Part shown: positions 53,108 through 60,968 of the stretch, in pieces
Position numbering within the stretch: the first letter of the stretch is position 1
Layout of the letters: every line of letters begins with the position of its first letter
Position numbers and translations under genes: made by a program
NCBI RefSeq assembly: GCF_963526985.1
Contig: NZ_CAURPW010000001.1
Span: forward strand, 186,001-250,000
Origin: an uncultured Campylobacter sp.
GTDB lineage: Bacteria; Campylobacterota; Campylobacteria; Campylobacterales; Campylobacteraceae
Reading direction: 5' to 3'
Length of the DNA: 64,000 nucleotides
Notes under the pieces: model-generated
The model's input: the letters and a program-made list of their open reading frames with translations, nothing else
The model's database searches: none
What the model was told of the DNA's origin: nothing

Positions 53108-54544
53108 CTACATAAAGCTCGGCGCGTCGTTTGAAAAAAGGATCAGATCGCCCGCTTTGGTATTTTGCGCCAGGGTTTCTTGAAGCTTGGATTTGTCCTT
53201 GATGACGATGACTTTTGGCCTGCTTAGGTGCTTTAGCAGCGCGACGGCGTTTAGCGAGCTTGTTAGCATGACGATATCAAAGGTCTTGTTGATGATTTTG
53301 CTTAGCTTTTCGTTCTCCTCGTCGCTGCTCTCCATGATGCCGGGCGTCACGAGCACCTTGCGCCCCTCGTAGCTACCGACCAGCTCGTAGCTCGCGCTCA
53401 TACCGTTAAAGTTACCGTTAAAACCGTCGTCGATGATGATTTTGCCGCCGGCATCGATACGCTCGAGTCTATGCTCGACGTTTTTTAAACGCGCGAGAGC
53501 GGAGGCGATCCTAGCCTCGTCTAACCCCAGATATAGCGCGGTTTTGACGCAGACGGCTAGGTTTGAGGCGTTAAATTTACCAAGTAGCGGCGAAGCAAAT
53601 TCTCTCCCTCCGAGCTTAAATTTAACCCCGTCCAAGCTCGCCTCAACGCCGCTTAGATCTTTATCGTAAATTTCTATCTTCTCGCTCTCGTTTGCCTGCG
53701 TGCTGCTGTGTACGAAAGCCTTTTCTAGGCGCTTTGAACCAAGGGCCTCAAGCTTCGTGGCGCGGATATTTTCGAGCGTCTTAAAGTACTCGATATGCTG
53801 CGCGCCGATCTCGCCGACGATAGCGATCTGCGGGTTCAAAAACCCCGTGATCTGCGCGATGTCGCCTTTTAGACGCGCGCCCGCCTCGGCGATATATATC
53901 TGCGTACCGGCGGCAAGCTCGTTGTTTACGTCTTGGATGAGGCCTGCTAGCGTGTTTACGCTGCGAGGGGTTTTACGGCAGGCGAAGTCATTTTTAAGTA
54001 GCTCAAATAGGAAATTTTTGATGCTGGTTTTGCCAAAACTCGCCGTTATCATGATGATTTTAAGTTCAGGCATCGAGGCTAGCTTTTTGCGCGCGCTGTT
54101 TTCGTAGGCCTTAAATTTAGCCTTTTCCAGCAAAAAACTAACCGCAAAAGAGAGCACGAGCGGCAGGACGACGCCTAAATTTACGCGGTGCTGCGTCGCG
54201 AGATAAACAGCGTAGCTAGCGATAACCGAAAGCGCTAGGATAACAAAAAATCGCTTGACTCGCGGCGTAAAAACCAGCTTTTTATCGAGCTTTTTGTGCC
54301 AAAGAGCGAGGCTTGGCACCAGCGCAAAGTAAAAATAAATCCAGAAAAATCGCTCCGCTCCGTAAAAAAGCACGATCGGCACGATGAGGAAAAACACGTG
54401 CCAAAGCGGCCTGGTGAAGTGAAACAGCACGCGCTCAAACTTGTAGGAAAACCACTGAAGGCAGGTGATGAGATAAAATCCGAGCGCAAACGTAAATAAA
54501 ATCTGCGTCGCGGTAAGGCCGATATTTATGAGGGTTTCGTTCAT
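53108..54544 (-). CDS. murF: UDP-MurNAc-tripeptide D-alanyl-D-alanine ligase with membrane N-domain
   Basis: 478 aa. Adds D-Ala-D-Ala to UDP-MurNAc-tripeptide. ATP loop MITASFGKTSIKNFLF (about residues 168-183), then VNTLAGLIQDVNNEL, IYIAEAGARLKGDI, LLGKFNASNLAVCV and IIIDDGFNGNFNGMSASYE, all Mur-ligase landmarks. Residues 1-150 are four or five membrane helices instead of the soluble uridine-binding domain of E. coli MurF; Campylobacterota enzymes are recalled as similar. TAGGAG before the ATG. First in the murF-hydrolase-antitoxin-ddl-ruvA neighbourhood. Confidence 0.9.
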   Translation of the reverse strand: MNETLINIGLTATQILFTFALGFYLITCLQWFSYKFERVLFHFTRPLWHVFFLIVPIVLFYGAERFFWIYFYFALVPSLALWHKKLDKKLVFTPRVKRFFVILALSVIASYAVYLATQHRVNLGVVLPLVLSFAVSFLLEKAKFKAYENSARKKLASMPELKIIMITASFGKTSIKNFLFELLKNDFACRKTPRSVNTLAGLIQDVNNELAAGTQIYIAEAGARLKGDIAQITGFLNPQIAIVGEIGAQHIEYFKTLENIRATKLEALGSKRLEKAFVHSSTQANESEKIEIYDKDLSGVEASLDGVKFKLGGREFASPLLGKFNASNLAVCVKTALYLGLDEARIASALARLKNVEHRLERIDAGGKIIIDDGFNGNFNGMSASYELVGSYEGRKVLVTPGIMESSDEENEKLSKIINKTFDIVMLTSSLNAVALLKHLSRPKVIVIKDKSKLQETLAQNTKAGDLILFSNDAPSFM

Positions 54545-54826
54545 TTTTTCTCCTAGGTTCGCTTAAGCGGGCTTTTGTTCGCGCTCTTTTTGCTAAATTT
54601 AGCGGTTTATTTTTGCATGCTTGGCGTAAATTTGATAGTTTTTCCGTTAAATTTGAGAGCAAATTTATCCGCCCTGCTTTTTTACGCCGTAAAACGCAAA
54701 TTTATCAGCCGAGATTTTACAGATTTTGGGCTTAAATTTAGCTCGTAAATTTGATGTAGGCCTGCCAAACCCGCATAAATTTAATGCTAACCTCTAGATT
54801 AAAAGCGCAAATACCAAATTTACGCG

Positions 54827-55999
54827 CTAGCTTAAATCAAACGTTTGTTGCACCGGCTTTTTGGGGATTTTTTGATCACCCTGCTCATCTTTTGGCAAAA
54901 TTTGATTTTGATCGTCGCTGTTTAAAACGTCGTTTTTAAGTTCCGATTGATTTTGCGCGCTTTCTTGCTCGTCAAACAAATTTTTTTTAAAAATATTGTT
55001 CGCAACAACCTGACCGCTTTCGTCGCCTGTGCCATCAAGTTGCGGGTTTTGATCCACAAGGCCGCCGCTTTGCGATTGTTCGTCAAAAAGGCTGTTTTGA
55101 GAGATGGTTTTTGCGCTCGTCTCCAAATCCGCACGAGCAGGTTCGACCAAATTTTGCTCAGTATTATTTTTAAGATCGCCGTTTTCGTCGGCACCCCAGG
55201 CTTTTTCGCTTAAATTTTCATGGTTTTTCGGGCTTAAAATTTTTACGCTCTCTATCCCGCTTTCTTCGTCTAAATCCGTCAAATTTAGCCCCGCATTTAC
55301 GACGCCGTCGATGTAGCGCGCGTGGAGCAAAAAGAAAAAATGATCGCCCTTTAGCGCGTGAAATTCGCTGTTTTTGATGAGGCGACTTACGCGTTCGCCA
55401 CTTTTTAGAGGCGTGGCCTTGTCATCCTCGCCCCAAAATATAAACGCCTTGCCGCCAAAATCAGCAAATTTAGAGCTAAAGTCCTCATCGACGACGTTTT
55501 TTAGGGTCTCGTACATCGTTTTGCTCATGCCTTTTACGTCTTTCGTGGCGAAAAATTTGTATAAAAACCCAAGCCCAAACAGCTTTAAAAACTTAAACAA
55601 AGCGATCTTAAAACGCACCCAAAGCGGCTTTTTAGCTACGATGCCCGCCGAGCTTAAAAGCGCGAGATATTCGGGATTTAGCAGGGTTGCGACCTTACCG
55701 CCGAAGCTATGTCCGAAGATGATTTTGGGGCTTGCGCCAAGCTCGTCTAAAAAGGATTTCATGATTTTTGCGTAGTCTTTCGTCGCTAGCGCGCCGTGCA
55801 TACTGCTCGCGCCAAAGCCGGGCATATCGACGTAAACGTGCCGAAAGTCCTTAAAATACATGCCGAAAGCCTTTTTCATGATCTCTTTGTTCGCGCCCCA
55901 GCCGTGAAGAAATAGAGCGACGTCCTTGTGCGCTGGATTTACGATTTCGTAGCTGATGCGGTAAATTTTGCCGCCGTATTTTATCTCTTTGACTGCCAT
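54827..55999 (-). CDS. Alpha/beta hydrolase with long disordered tail
   Basis: 390 aa. Residues 1-237 form a complete alpha/beta hydrolase: HGWGANKEI oxyanion region, nucleophile Ser98 in FGHSFGGKVATLL, acid around Asp192-193 in FWGEDDKATPL and His220 in LKGDHFFFL. Residues ~240-390 are a Gln/Asn/Asp/Glu/Ser-rich low-complexity tail with an internal repeat (NSLFDEQSQS at 302, KNLFDEQESA at 339). C. jejuni has a plain hydrolase here (Cj0796c, recalled). ATG overlaps the antitoxin stop by one base. Substrate unknown. Confidence 0.82.
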   Translation of the reverse strand: MAVKEIKYGGKIYRISYEIVNPAHKDVALFLHGWGANKEIMKKAFGMYFKDFRHVYVDMPGFGASSMHGALATKDYAKIMKSFLDELGASPKIIFGHSFGGKVATLLNPEYLALLSSAGIVAKKPLWVRFKIALFKFLKLFGLGFLYKFFATKDVKGMSKTMYETLKNVVDEDFSSKFADFGGKAFIFWGEDDKATPLKSGERVSRLIKNSEFHALKGDHFFFLLHARYIDGVVNAGLNLTDLDEESGIESVKILSPKNHENLSEKAWGADENGDLKNNTEQNLVEPARADLETSAKTISQNSLFDEQSQSGGLVDQNPQLDGTGDESGQVVANNIFKKNLFDEQESAQNQSELKNDVLNSDDQNQILPKDEQGDQKIPKKPVQQTFDLS

Positions 56000-56229
56000 T
56001 ATTCGCCGCTTCCGGCTCGTTTTTTAGCCTCATAAATGCTTTGCAGCACCTCGACGGCCTCGCATAGGCGCTCGTACTCGCCCATGTTTAGCAGTACGGC
56101 TTCAAATTTATTATTTTTGACGATCACCGCGCGCTTCATCTGCGCCTTGCCGACCTTGCCTAGAACGGCGCTAAAATTTCGCACCACTTCGGTCGCCGTG
56201 TAAATTTCATCTTTGCTAAAAGTAGTCAT
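55999..56229 (-). CDS. Phd/YefM family antitoxin-like protein (orphan)
   Basis: 76 aa. YefM/Phd fold: ATEVVRNFSAVLGKVGKAQMKRAVIVKNNKFEAVLLNMGEYERL is close to the YefM consensus (ALREN...PVLITRHGRPVAVLMSLEEYE). C-terminal helix AVEVLQSIYEAKKRAGSGE. No toxin gene is adjacent: the next gene is the hydrolase, translationally coupled (TAATG). It may be a transcriptional regulator of the operon rather than an antitoxin. Weak ribosome binding site. C. jejuni has a small hypothetical gene in this place (Cj0797c, recalled). Confidence 0.8.
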   Translation of the reverse strand: MTTFSKDEIYTATEVVRNFSAVLGKVGKAQMKRAVIVKNNKFEAVLLNMGEYERLCEAVEVLQSIYEAKKRAGSGE

Positions 56230-56237
56230 TTATGTTC

Positions 56238-56261
56238 TTTGTGTAAAATTTTGTGTAAAAT
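56238..56261 (-). promoter_or_regulatory. Tandem 12-bp repeat overlapping the antitoxin promoter
   Basis: TTTGTGTAAAAT occurs twice back to back (56238-56249, 56250-56261) nine bases upstream of the antitoxin ATG. A minus-strand TATATT (56259-56264) is a plausible -10, so the repeats sit at the start point, where an autoregulating Phd-type protein would bind. Operator role is inference. Confidence 0.5.
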
Positions 56262-56303
56262 ATAGCGTATCATCCTTTAAACTTAAATTAAAATAGCATA
56301 TTG

Positions 56304-56309
56304 TATTAT
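56304..56309 (+). promoter_or_regulatory. Possible -10 box of the pseudopilin gene
   Basis: TATTAT with TG just upstream, 35 bp before ATG 56344; leader contains TAGGAGAG as ribosome binding site. Confidence 0.4.
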
Positions 56310-56343
56310 ATTTGGTTGATTTTTAATTAAGTAGGAGAGACTA

Positions 56344-56994
56344 ATGAACAAATATTATACAGTAAAAAAATGTAAAGACAATAATACAGCAAGGCGCGCA
56401 TTTTCTATGATCGAGCTTATATTTGTGATAGTGATATTAGGTGTATTGGCTGCTATAGCTATACCTAGGATAAACGCTAGCAGAGATGATGCCTTGGCTG
56501 TTACGATGTTTACGAACATAAATCAGGTGGTAGACGAAGTACAAAACTATTATGCGTCTACGGGCAAGACCGACTTTGCATTTAAAAATATAGCTAGCCC
56601 CGATAGTCCAGATAGAAGTTACGATATATCTCGACCGCATTTTATCGTAGAGTACGGCGTAGATAACGGCCTTGATCCTGCACCCAGCAGCGGACGCAGA
56701 TCCAAGCCTTGGCTGTTTATGACAAAATTGGTTGACACTATGTACGGCGACTTCGTAAAATACTGCGTGACGCTAAATGTGGGCTACATGTCTAATTCCG
56801 ATAAATACGGCGTAATCATAAACAACAACTGGCGCCACAATGAGCAAGGAGCGCTACAGCCCGGGGATAGCATAGTATGCGACAAGTTAAGGACGCTAAT
56901 AGAAAAGAAGTATAAATCAAAAGATGCGGGGTTTGATATGTATGAGATACCATTCATAAACCAGATAGAAGACTCCATACTCTATCCTCATTGA
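56344..56994 (+). CDS. Type IV pilin-like / type II secretion pseudopilin
   Basis: 216 aa. Class III leader: 19 residues, charged and hydrophilic (NKYYTVKKCKDNNTARR), then A|FSMIELIFVIVILGVLAAIAIPR, with the Glu5 and the hydrophobic helix of the pilin family. The position -1 residue is Ala, not Gly, which is tolerated by some prepilin peptidases. The C-terminal ~170 residues are soluble and have two Cys (KYCVTL, IVCDKL). No pilin assembly genes adjacent, and it sits alone on the plus strand inside a minus-strand cluster. AGGAG upstream. Confidence 0.85.
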   Translation: MNKYYTVKKCKDNNTARRAFSMIELIFVIVILGVLAAIAIPRINASRDDALAVTMFTNINQVVDEVQNYYASTGKTDFAFKNIASPDSPDRSYDISRPHFIVEYGVDNGLDPAPSSGRRSKPWLFMTKLVDTMYGDFVKYCVTLNVGYMSNSDKYGVIINNNWRHNEQGALQPGDSIVCDKLRTLIEKKYKSKDAGFDMYEIPFINQIEDSILYPH

Positions 56995-57004
56995 TAAATC
57001 GGTG

Positions 57005-57042
57005 GTAGGGACGCTAAGTCTAAAAATAAAAAAGCGTCCTAC
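57005..57042 (+). terminator. Inverted repeat after the pseudopilin gene
   Basis: GTAGGGACGCT (57005-57015) and AGCGTCCTAC (57033-57042), 10 pairs with one extra G, 11 bp past the stop. No T-run, so a moderate call. Confidence 0.5.
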
Positions 57043-57111
57043 TTCCGCACAGGACTACGACATGCCTAAATTTTATAAACATTTTGAGCTACAAAATCGA
57101 CTCGATATTTT

Positions 57112-58146
57112 CTACAGCTTGCCCTTTGCCGACGTTATGGAGTTTATAAATTTATAGTCGATGCTTATCTCGCGCTCCTTAGGCAAGCTTGCGACGAGTC
57201 GCTCCAGCGTCACCTCAAAGTCGTCAAATAGATAATTTGCCATGCTACCCGGGTTTGGATTAATCTCGTTTAGATAGACTTCGCCGTTTATCTCGAAAAA
57301 ATCGCAGCGTATCAGCGCCCCGTCAAAGCCGCAGTTATAGATGCGCTCAAAGCTTTGTTTTAGCTTGGCGGCTAGCTCTGCGCCGATATCAGCCTCGCGC
57401 GCCCTGCTCTCGTTTGAAAAGCTCATATATTTTTGCTCGTAGTCTAGAAATTCCTTCTTTTTAGGCTCTTCGATGATGGAAAATTTGATCTCGCCGCCCG
57501 CCTTGCAGCCTGCTAGATTATACTCCTTCACGCCCTCGATAAAGGGCTCTACTAGGATCTCTTTGTCAAACTCGTATGCCACGTCTAGGCCGTATTCTAG
57601 CTCGCTAGCATCTTTTATCACGCTCACGCCGATTGAGCTTCCTAGGCGAAGCGGCTTTAGGATCACGGGTAGCGGCAGGCTAGGTGCCTTTCCTCTGCTT
57701 ACAACCTCGTAGTTTAGGGTATTTACGCCCGCTTTTTGCGCTAGTAGTTTGGTTAGCTCCTTGTTGTAGCTTAGCGCGCTAGCTTCCACGCGAGGGCCGA
57801 TATAGCTAAGGCCGTAAAACTCTAGCAGCGCCGCAATCTTACCGTCCTCGCCGTCCATGCCGTGGACTAAATTTATAAACACGTCCGCCTCGATCTTTTT
57901 TTCGCCGAGTAACCCGCCCGCGAAAAATCCGCCCTGCTTAAGAGTGAGTTTTTTGGCGTTTTTATACTTACCAGAGCTAAAGAAATTCGCCTTCATATCG
58001 GCGCCGTTTATCAAGTAAAATTCTCTAAATTTATCGCAAAATATAAATAAAGGTTCGTTTTTTAGCACCTTTTTTAGGGCTATGGCGCTCACGATACTGA
58101 TCTCGTGTTCGTAGCTTTTAGCGCCGAATATCACAGCAAATTTCAT
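57112..58146 (-). CDS. ddl: D-alanine--D-alanine ligase
   Basis: 344 aa. ATP-grasp enzyme making D-Ala-D-Ala for MurF. Typical: VIFGAKSYEHEISIVSA at the N-terminus, INLVHGMDGEDGKIAALLEFYGLSYIGP, LPVILKPLRLGSSIGVSVIKD, EPFIEGVKEYNLAG, DGALIRCDFFEINGEVYLNEINPNPG. ATG with AAGGAAAAG. In front of it ruvA ends 13 bp away, so ruvA-ddl are joined; murF lies on the same strand beyond the pilin. Confidence 0.95.
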   Translation of the reverse strand: MKFAVIFGAKSYEHEISIVSAIALKKVLKNEPLFIFCDKFREFYLINGADMKANFFSSGKYKNAKKLTLKQGGFFAGGLLGEKKIEADVFINLVHGMDGEDGKIAALLEFYGLSYIGPRVEASALSYNKELTKLLAQKAGVNTLNYEVVSRGKAPSLPLPVILKPLRLGSSIGVSVIKDASELEYGLDVAYEFDKEILVEPFIEGVKEYNLAGCKAGGEIKFSIIEEPKKKEFLDYEQKYMSFSNESRAREADIGAELAAKLKQSFERIYNCGFDGALIRCDFFEINGEVYLNEINPNPGSMANYLFDDFEVTLERLVASLPKEREISIDYKFINSITSAKGKL

Positions 58147-58159
58147 ATCTTTTCCTTTT

Positions 58160-58714
58160 TTATGCTAGTTTTTTTAGGGCTTGTTTGACGAGTTCGCCCG
58201 TATTTTGCGCGTCGCACTCGCTAAGTGCCTTGCTTATCTTTTCTCTTTTAAAGCCGAGGCTCTCAAGCGCCAAGATCGCTTCGTGCTGATAGCTAGGCAG
58301 ATTTTCGTCCATCGTCATCTTTGCGTCGCTAAGTTCGGCGATGATGCGTCTAGCCGTCTTCGCGCCGATGCCGGGCACCGTTTGCAGCGCCGCCGCGTCC
58401 CCGCTTTTAACCGCGTTTAAAAATGCGTTCGGATTTAGGCTTGAGCACACCGCCATCGCCGTCGCCGCGCCGATGCCGCTTAGTTTTATCAGCATCTCAA
58501 ACATCTTTTGCTCGTTGCTATCTAAAAATCCGTAAAGCAAGTCCGCATCCTCGCGAATGATCTGCGTGATGTTTAGCTCCACGCTCTGGCCTCGCTCGAG
58601 TTTTGCCGAGCAAAAAAGCGAGATAGCCACGCCGTAGCTAACGCCGCCGGCCGTCTTTAAAATGAGATTTGCGGGCTCTTTTTTGGTTATCACGCCCTCG
58701 ATCGCTTTTATCAT
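58160..58714 (-). CDS. ruvA: Holliday junction DNA helicase RuvA
   Basis: 184 aa. DNA-binding subunit of RuvAB. OB-fold N-domain (IKAIEGVITKKEPANLILKTAGGVSYGVAIS), two helix-hairpin-helix motifs (LIKLSGIGAATAMAV, LQTVPGIGAKTARRIIAEL), and a C-terminal RuvB-contact domain (ALESLGFKREKISKAL). ATG with AAAGGAAAA. Confidence 0.96.
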   Translation of the reverse strand: MIKAIEGVITKKEPANLILKTAGGVSYGVAISLFCSAKLERGQSVELNITQIIREDADLLYGFLDSNEQKMFEMLIKLSGIGAATAMAVCSSLNPNAFLNAVKSGDAAALQTVPGIGAKTARRIIAELSDAKMTMDENLPSYQHEAILALESLGFKREKISKALSECDAQNTGELVKQALKKLA

Positions 58715-58742
58715 CGTTTTCCTTTAAAATTTGCGATTATCT

Positions 58743-59306
58743 CTAAAATTTGATTAATTCTTGCAAAAATTTATCCGTCACTTCGCTAAATGCGGCGTTT
58801 AGCGCCTTCATCGCGATTTCGCCCTCGTCCGCGCCTGCGTCTTTTTGCGAGCTTAGCACGACGCTTTTTAGCTCTTTGCCGTCTTTAAAAAAGCTAAACA
58901 TCATGGAAATTTGCGCCTTTTGATCTTTGATTTGAAGCGTGAGTAAATTTGACTTTACGCTAATGTCCGCGTTTTTAAAAGATGGCTTAAACGCGCACTG
59001 ATTGCTTGCGGCTATGATCAAATTTCGCCTCGCCATCTCGCTTGGGAGCGCTAAAAATTTTATATTTTTTAGCGGACGGATCTCGCCGTTTGCGTCTATC
59101 TTTAGGACTTCGCGGCTCTCATACGCGCCAAAAACCCGCACCTCCTCGATGAAAACCGTTTTTCCCGGCCTATTTTCGCACTCTTTAAATTTATCCTCCG
59201 CGCCGCCTAGCATAAAATAATTCGTCCTAGGCGCAGGCTTTGCCAAGACGCTACAACCGCTAAAAAACAGCGCCGCCAGAGCTAAAACCGTGCTTAAAAT
59301 TTTCAT
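58743..59306 (-). CDS. ABC-transport auxiliary lipoprotein (Mla/Pqi type)
   Basis: 187 aa. Signal peptide with lipobox FSGC (Cys18). The ABC_trans_aux-like domain: NYFMLGGAEDKF, VFIEEVRVFGAYESREVLK, IKFLALPSEMARRNLIIAASN; PqiC relatives have this order. Outer-membrane lipoprotein partner of the MCE protein encoded upstream, overlapping by four bases. Role is inferred from the operon. Confidence 0.82.
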   Translation of the reverse strand: MKILSTVLALAALFFSGCSVLAKPAPRTNYFMLGGAEDKFKECENRPGKTVFIEEVRVFGAYESREVLKIDANGEIRPLKNIKFLALPSEMARRNLIIAASNQCAFKPSFKNADISVKSNLLTLQIKDQKAQISMMFSFFKDGKELKSVVLSSQKDAGADEGEIAMKALNAAFSEVTDKFLQELIKF

Positions 59307-60235
59307 TTTTCGTCCTTTTTCTGCGTGTCTTTAAAGAAAAATTCGTACGGGTCGTCCTCGAGTCTAAAAAGAGTATTTCTAAAATCCGAAATGAGCTTTT
59401 GAAAGCTTAGCAACGTCCTCTCCGTCTCGTCGCCAATCGTATTTAGCGCGCCTTTTACGTCGTATTCGCCGCTTTTTATTTTTTCTGCTATCGCGGTTTG
59501 TAGATTTTTTAGCGCCTGCGCGGCGTCTGTTGCCTTGGTCGTAAACGAATTTACGAACTCAAGCGTGCCCGAGGCGTTTTTTAGCGCTTTTTTTAGCTCG
59601 TTTAGCGTCAAATTTGCATTTGCCAAAACCTCGTTTGCGTTTGCGATAGTCGCGTTTATATCGAGATTTCCGGCGTTTATTTTTTTCATCGCTTCATCGG
59701 CAGAAACTAGGATAGACGAAAATTTAGCCGCGTTTTCGTCGCTTAAAAATTTATTGATATTTTTAAAAGTCGTTTCTAAATTTTGCGTTAAGTACTCGGC
59801 TCTATCGCCGATTTTGTCGAAAAAACCGGCCTCGAGCCCGATGTAGGCCTTTTCGTTTTTGCTAAAAAGCGGGCTGTTTGCGCTTCCTCTAGAGATATTT
59901 AGGTAGCCGATGCCGGTTATTCCTTGTATCTGGGCAGAAGCGGTACTGTCTTTTTTGATAGGCAAATCTTTTCTCACGGAGAGCTCAAGCTCGATGAGGG
60001 CTTCTTTTTCGTCGGCAAAGCGGATATCCTTGACGCTGCCCGCGTCTACGCCGATAAATTTGACCGTGGAGTCCCTTTTTATGCCGCTTGGCAGGCTTGT
60101 GGTTTTGATGAAATACGACCTGTAATCATCTGCCTTTTTCCCGTATCCGCCTAGCCACCACGCCGCGATACCTAGCGCGCTCACGACGAGTACGAAAAAG
60201 AGGCCTATCAAAGTATAATTTATTTTATTTCCCAC
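59303..60235 (-). CDS. mlaD: MlaD-family MCE protein
   Basis: 310 aa. One N-terminal membrane helix (YTLIGLFFVLVVSALGIAAWWLGG), MCE domain (~35-120: YFIKTTSLPSGIKRDSTVKFIGVDAGSVKDIRF, IGYLNISRGSANSPLF), then ~190 residues of helical tail longer than E. coli MlaD (183 aa). Periplasmic, carries lipids between membranes. GTG start with AAGGAAAA. Confidence 0.9.
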   Translation of the reverse strand: MGNKINYTLIGLFFVLVVSALGIAAWWLGGYGKKADDYRSYFIKTTSLPSGIKRDSTVKFIGVDAGSVKDIRFADEKEALIELELSVRKDLPIKKDSTASAQIQGITGIGYLNISRGSANSPLFSKNEKAYIGLEAGFFDKIGDRAEYLTQNLETTFKNINKFLSDENAAKFSSILVSADEAMKKINAGNLDINATIANANEVLANANLTLNELKKALKNASGTLEFVNSFTTKATDAAQALKNLQTAIAEKIKSGEYDVKGALNTIGDETERTLLSFQKLISDFRNTLFRLEDDPYEFFFKDTQKKDEK

Positions 60236-60968
60236 CGTTTTTCCTTGTTTTTAAAAGCTCTTCGAGCGGATTTTCGGGCATTTGCATCAGCTGCTCAAAC
60301 GTCCCCTCAAAGGCTATCTTTTTATCCTGAAGTATCAAAAATCTATCCAAAATCGTGCAAATGCTGTCTATATCGTGCGTTACCATCACGACCGTGACGC
60401 CAAGCGTATCTCGCAGCTCGACCACCAGCTCGTCAAACGCCCGCGCGCTACTTGGGTCAAGGCCGGAGTTTGGCTCGTCTAAAAACAAAATTTTAGGACT
60501 TAGCACTAGAGCCCTAGCCATCGCCACGCGCTTTTTCATACCGCCGCTTAGCTCACTTGGATACTGCAAAGCGACGTTTTCGCTAAGGCCTACTTTTTGT
60601 AGCCAAAACATCGCTATCTCGCGCATCGAGCGCTCGCTCATCCCGCTATATTCTTTTAGCAGGATGTAGATGTTTTCCAGCACATTCATTGAGGTATAAA
60701 GCGCACCGAACTGAAACATCACGCTGCAAGCAAGCTTTATCTCCTGCCTAGCCGCTTCGTCTAGCGACCATAGATCGCGCCCCAGCATCTCGACTTTGCC
60801 GGCGCTTGGCTCTTTTAGATATATCATAGTTTTCATCAGTGTCGATTTACCCGTGCCGCTACCGCCCAGTAGACCGTAAATTTCAGCCTCGTTTACGTGG
60901 AAATTTAGCCCATCGTGGATCACTCTATCGCCAAATTTCGTCGTTAGATTAGTCGCTTTTATTATCAT
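60225..60968 (-). CDS. mlaF: MlaF-type ABC ATP-binding protein (iamA-like)
   Basis: 247 aa. Walker A GGSGTGKSTLMKT, signature LSGGMKKRVAMARAL, Walker B ILFLDEPNSGLDP, H-loop VMVTHDIDSI. Powers phospholipid transport with the permease below. C. jejuni orthologue is recalled as invasion-associated marker IamA. ATG directly after the permease stop (TAAATG). Confidence 0.93.
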   Translation of the reverse strand: MIIKATNLTTKFGDRVIHDGLNFHVNEAEIYGLLGGSGTGKSTLMKTMIYLKEPSAGKVEMLGRDLWSLDEAARQEIKLACSVMFQFGALYTSMNVLENIYILLKEYSGMSERSMREIAMFWLQKVGLSENVALQYPSELSGGMKKRVAMARALVLSPKILFLDEPNSGLDPSSARAFDELVVELRDTLGVTVVMVTHDIDSICTILDRFLILQDKKIAFEGTFEQLMQMPENPLEELLKTRKNGGK

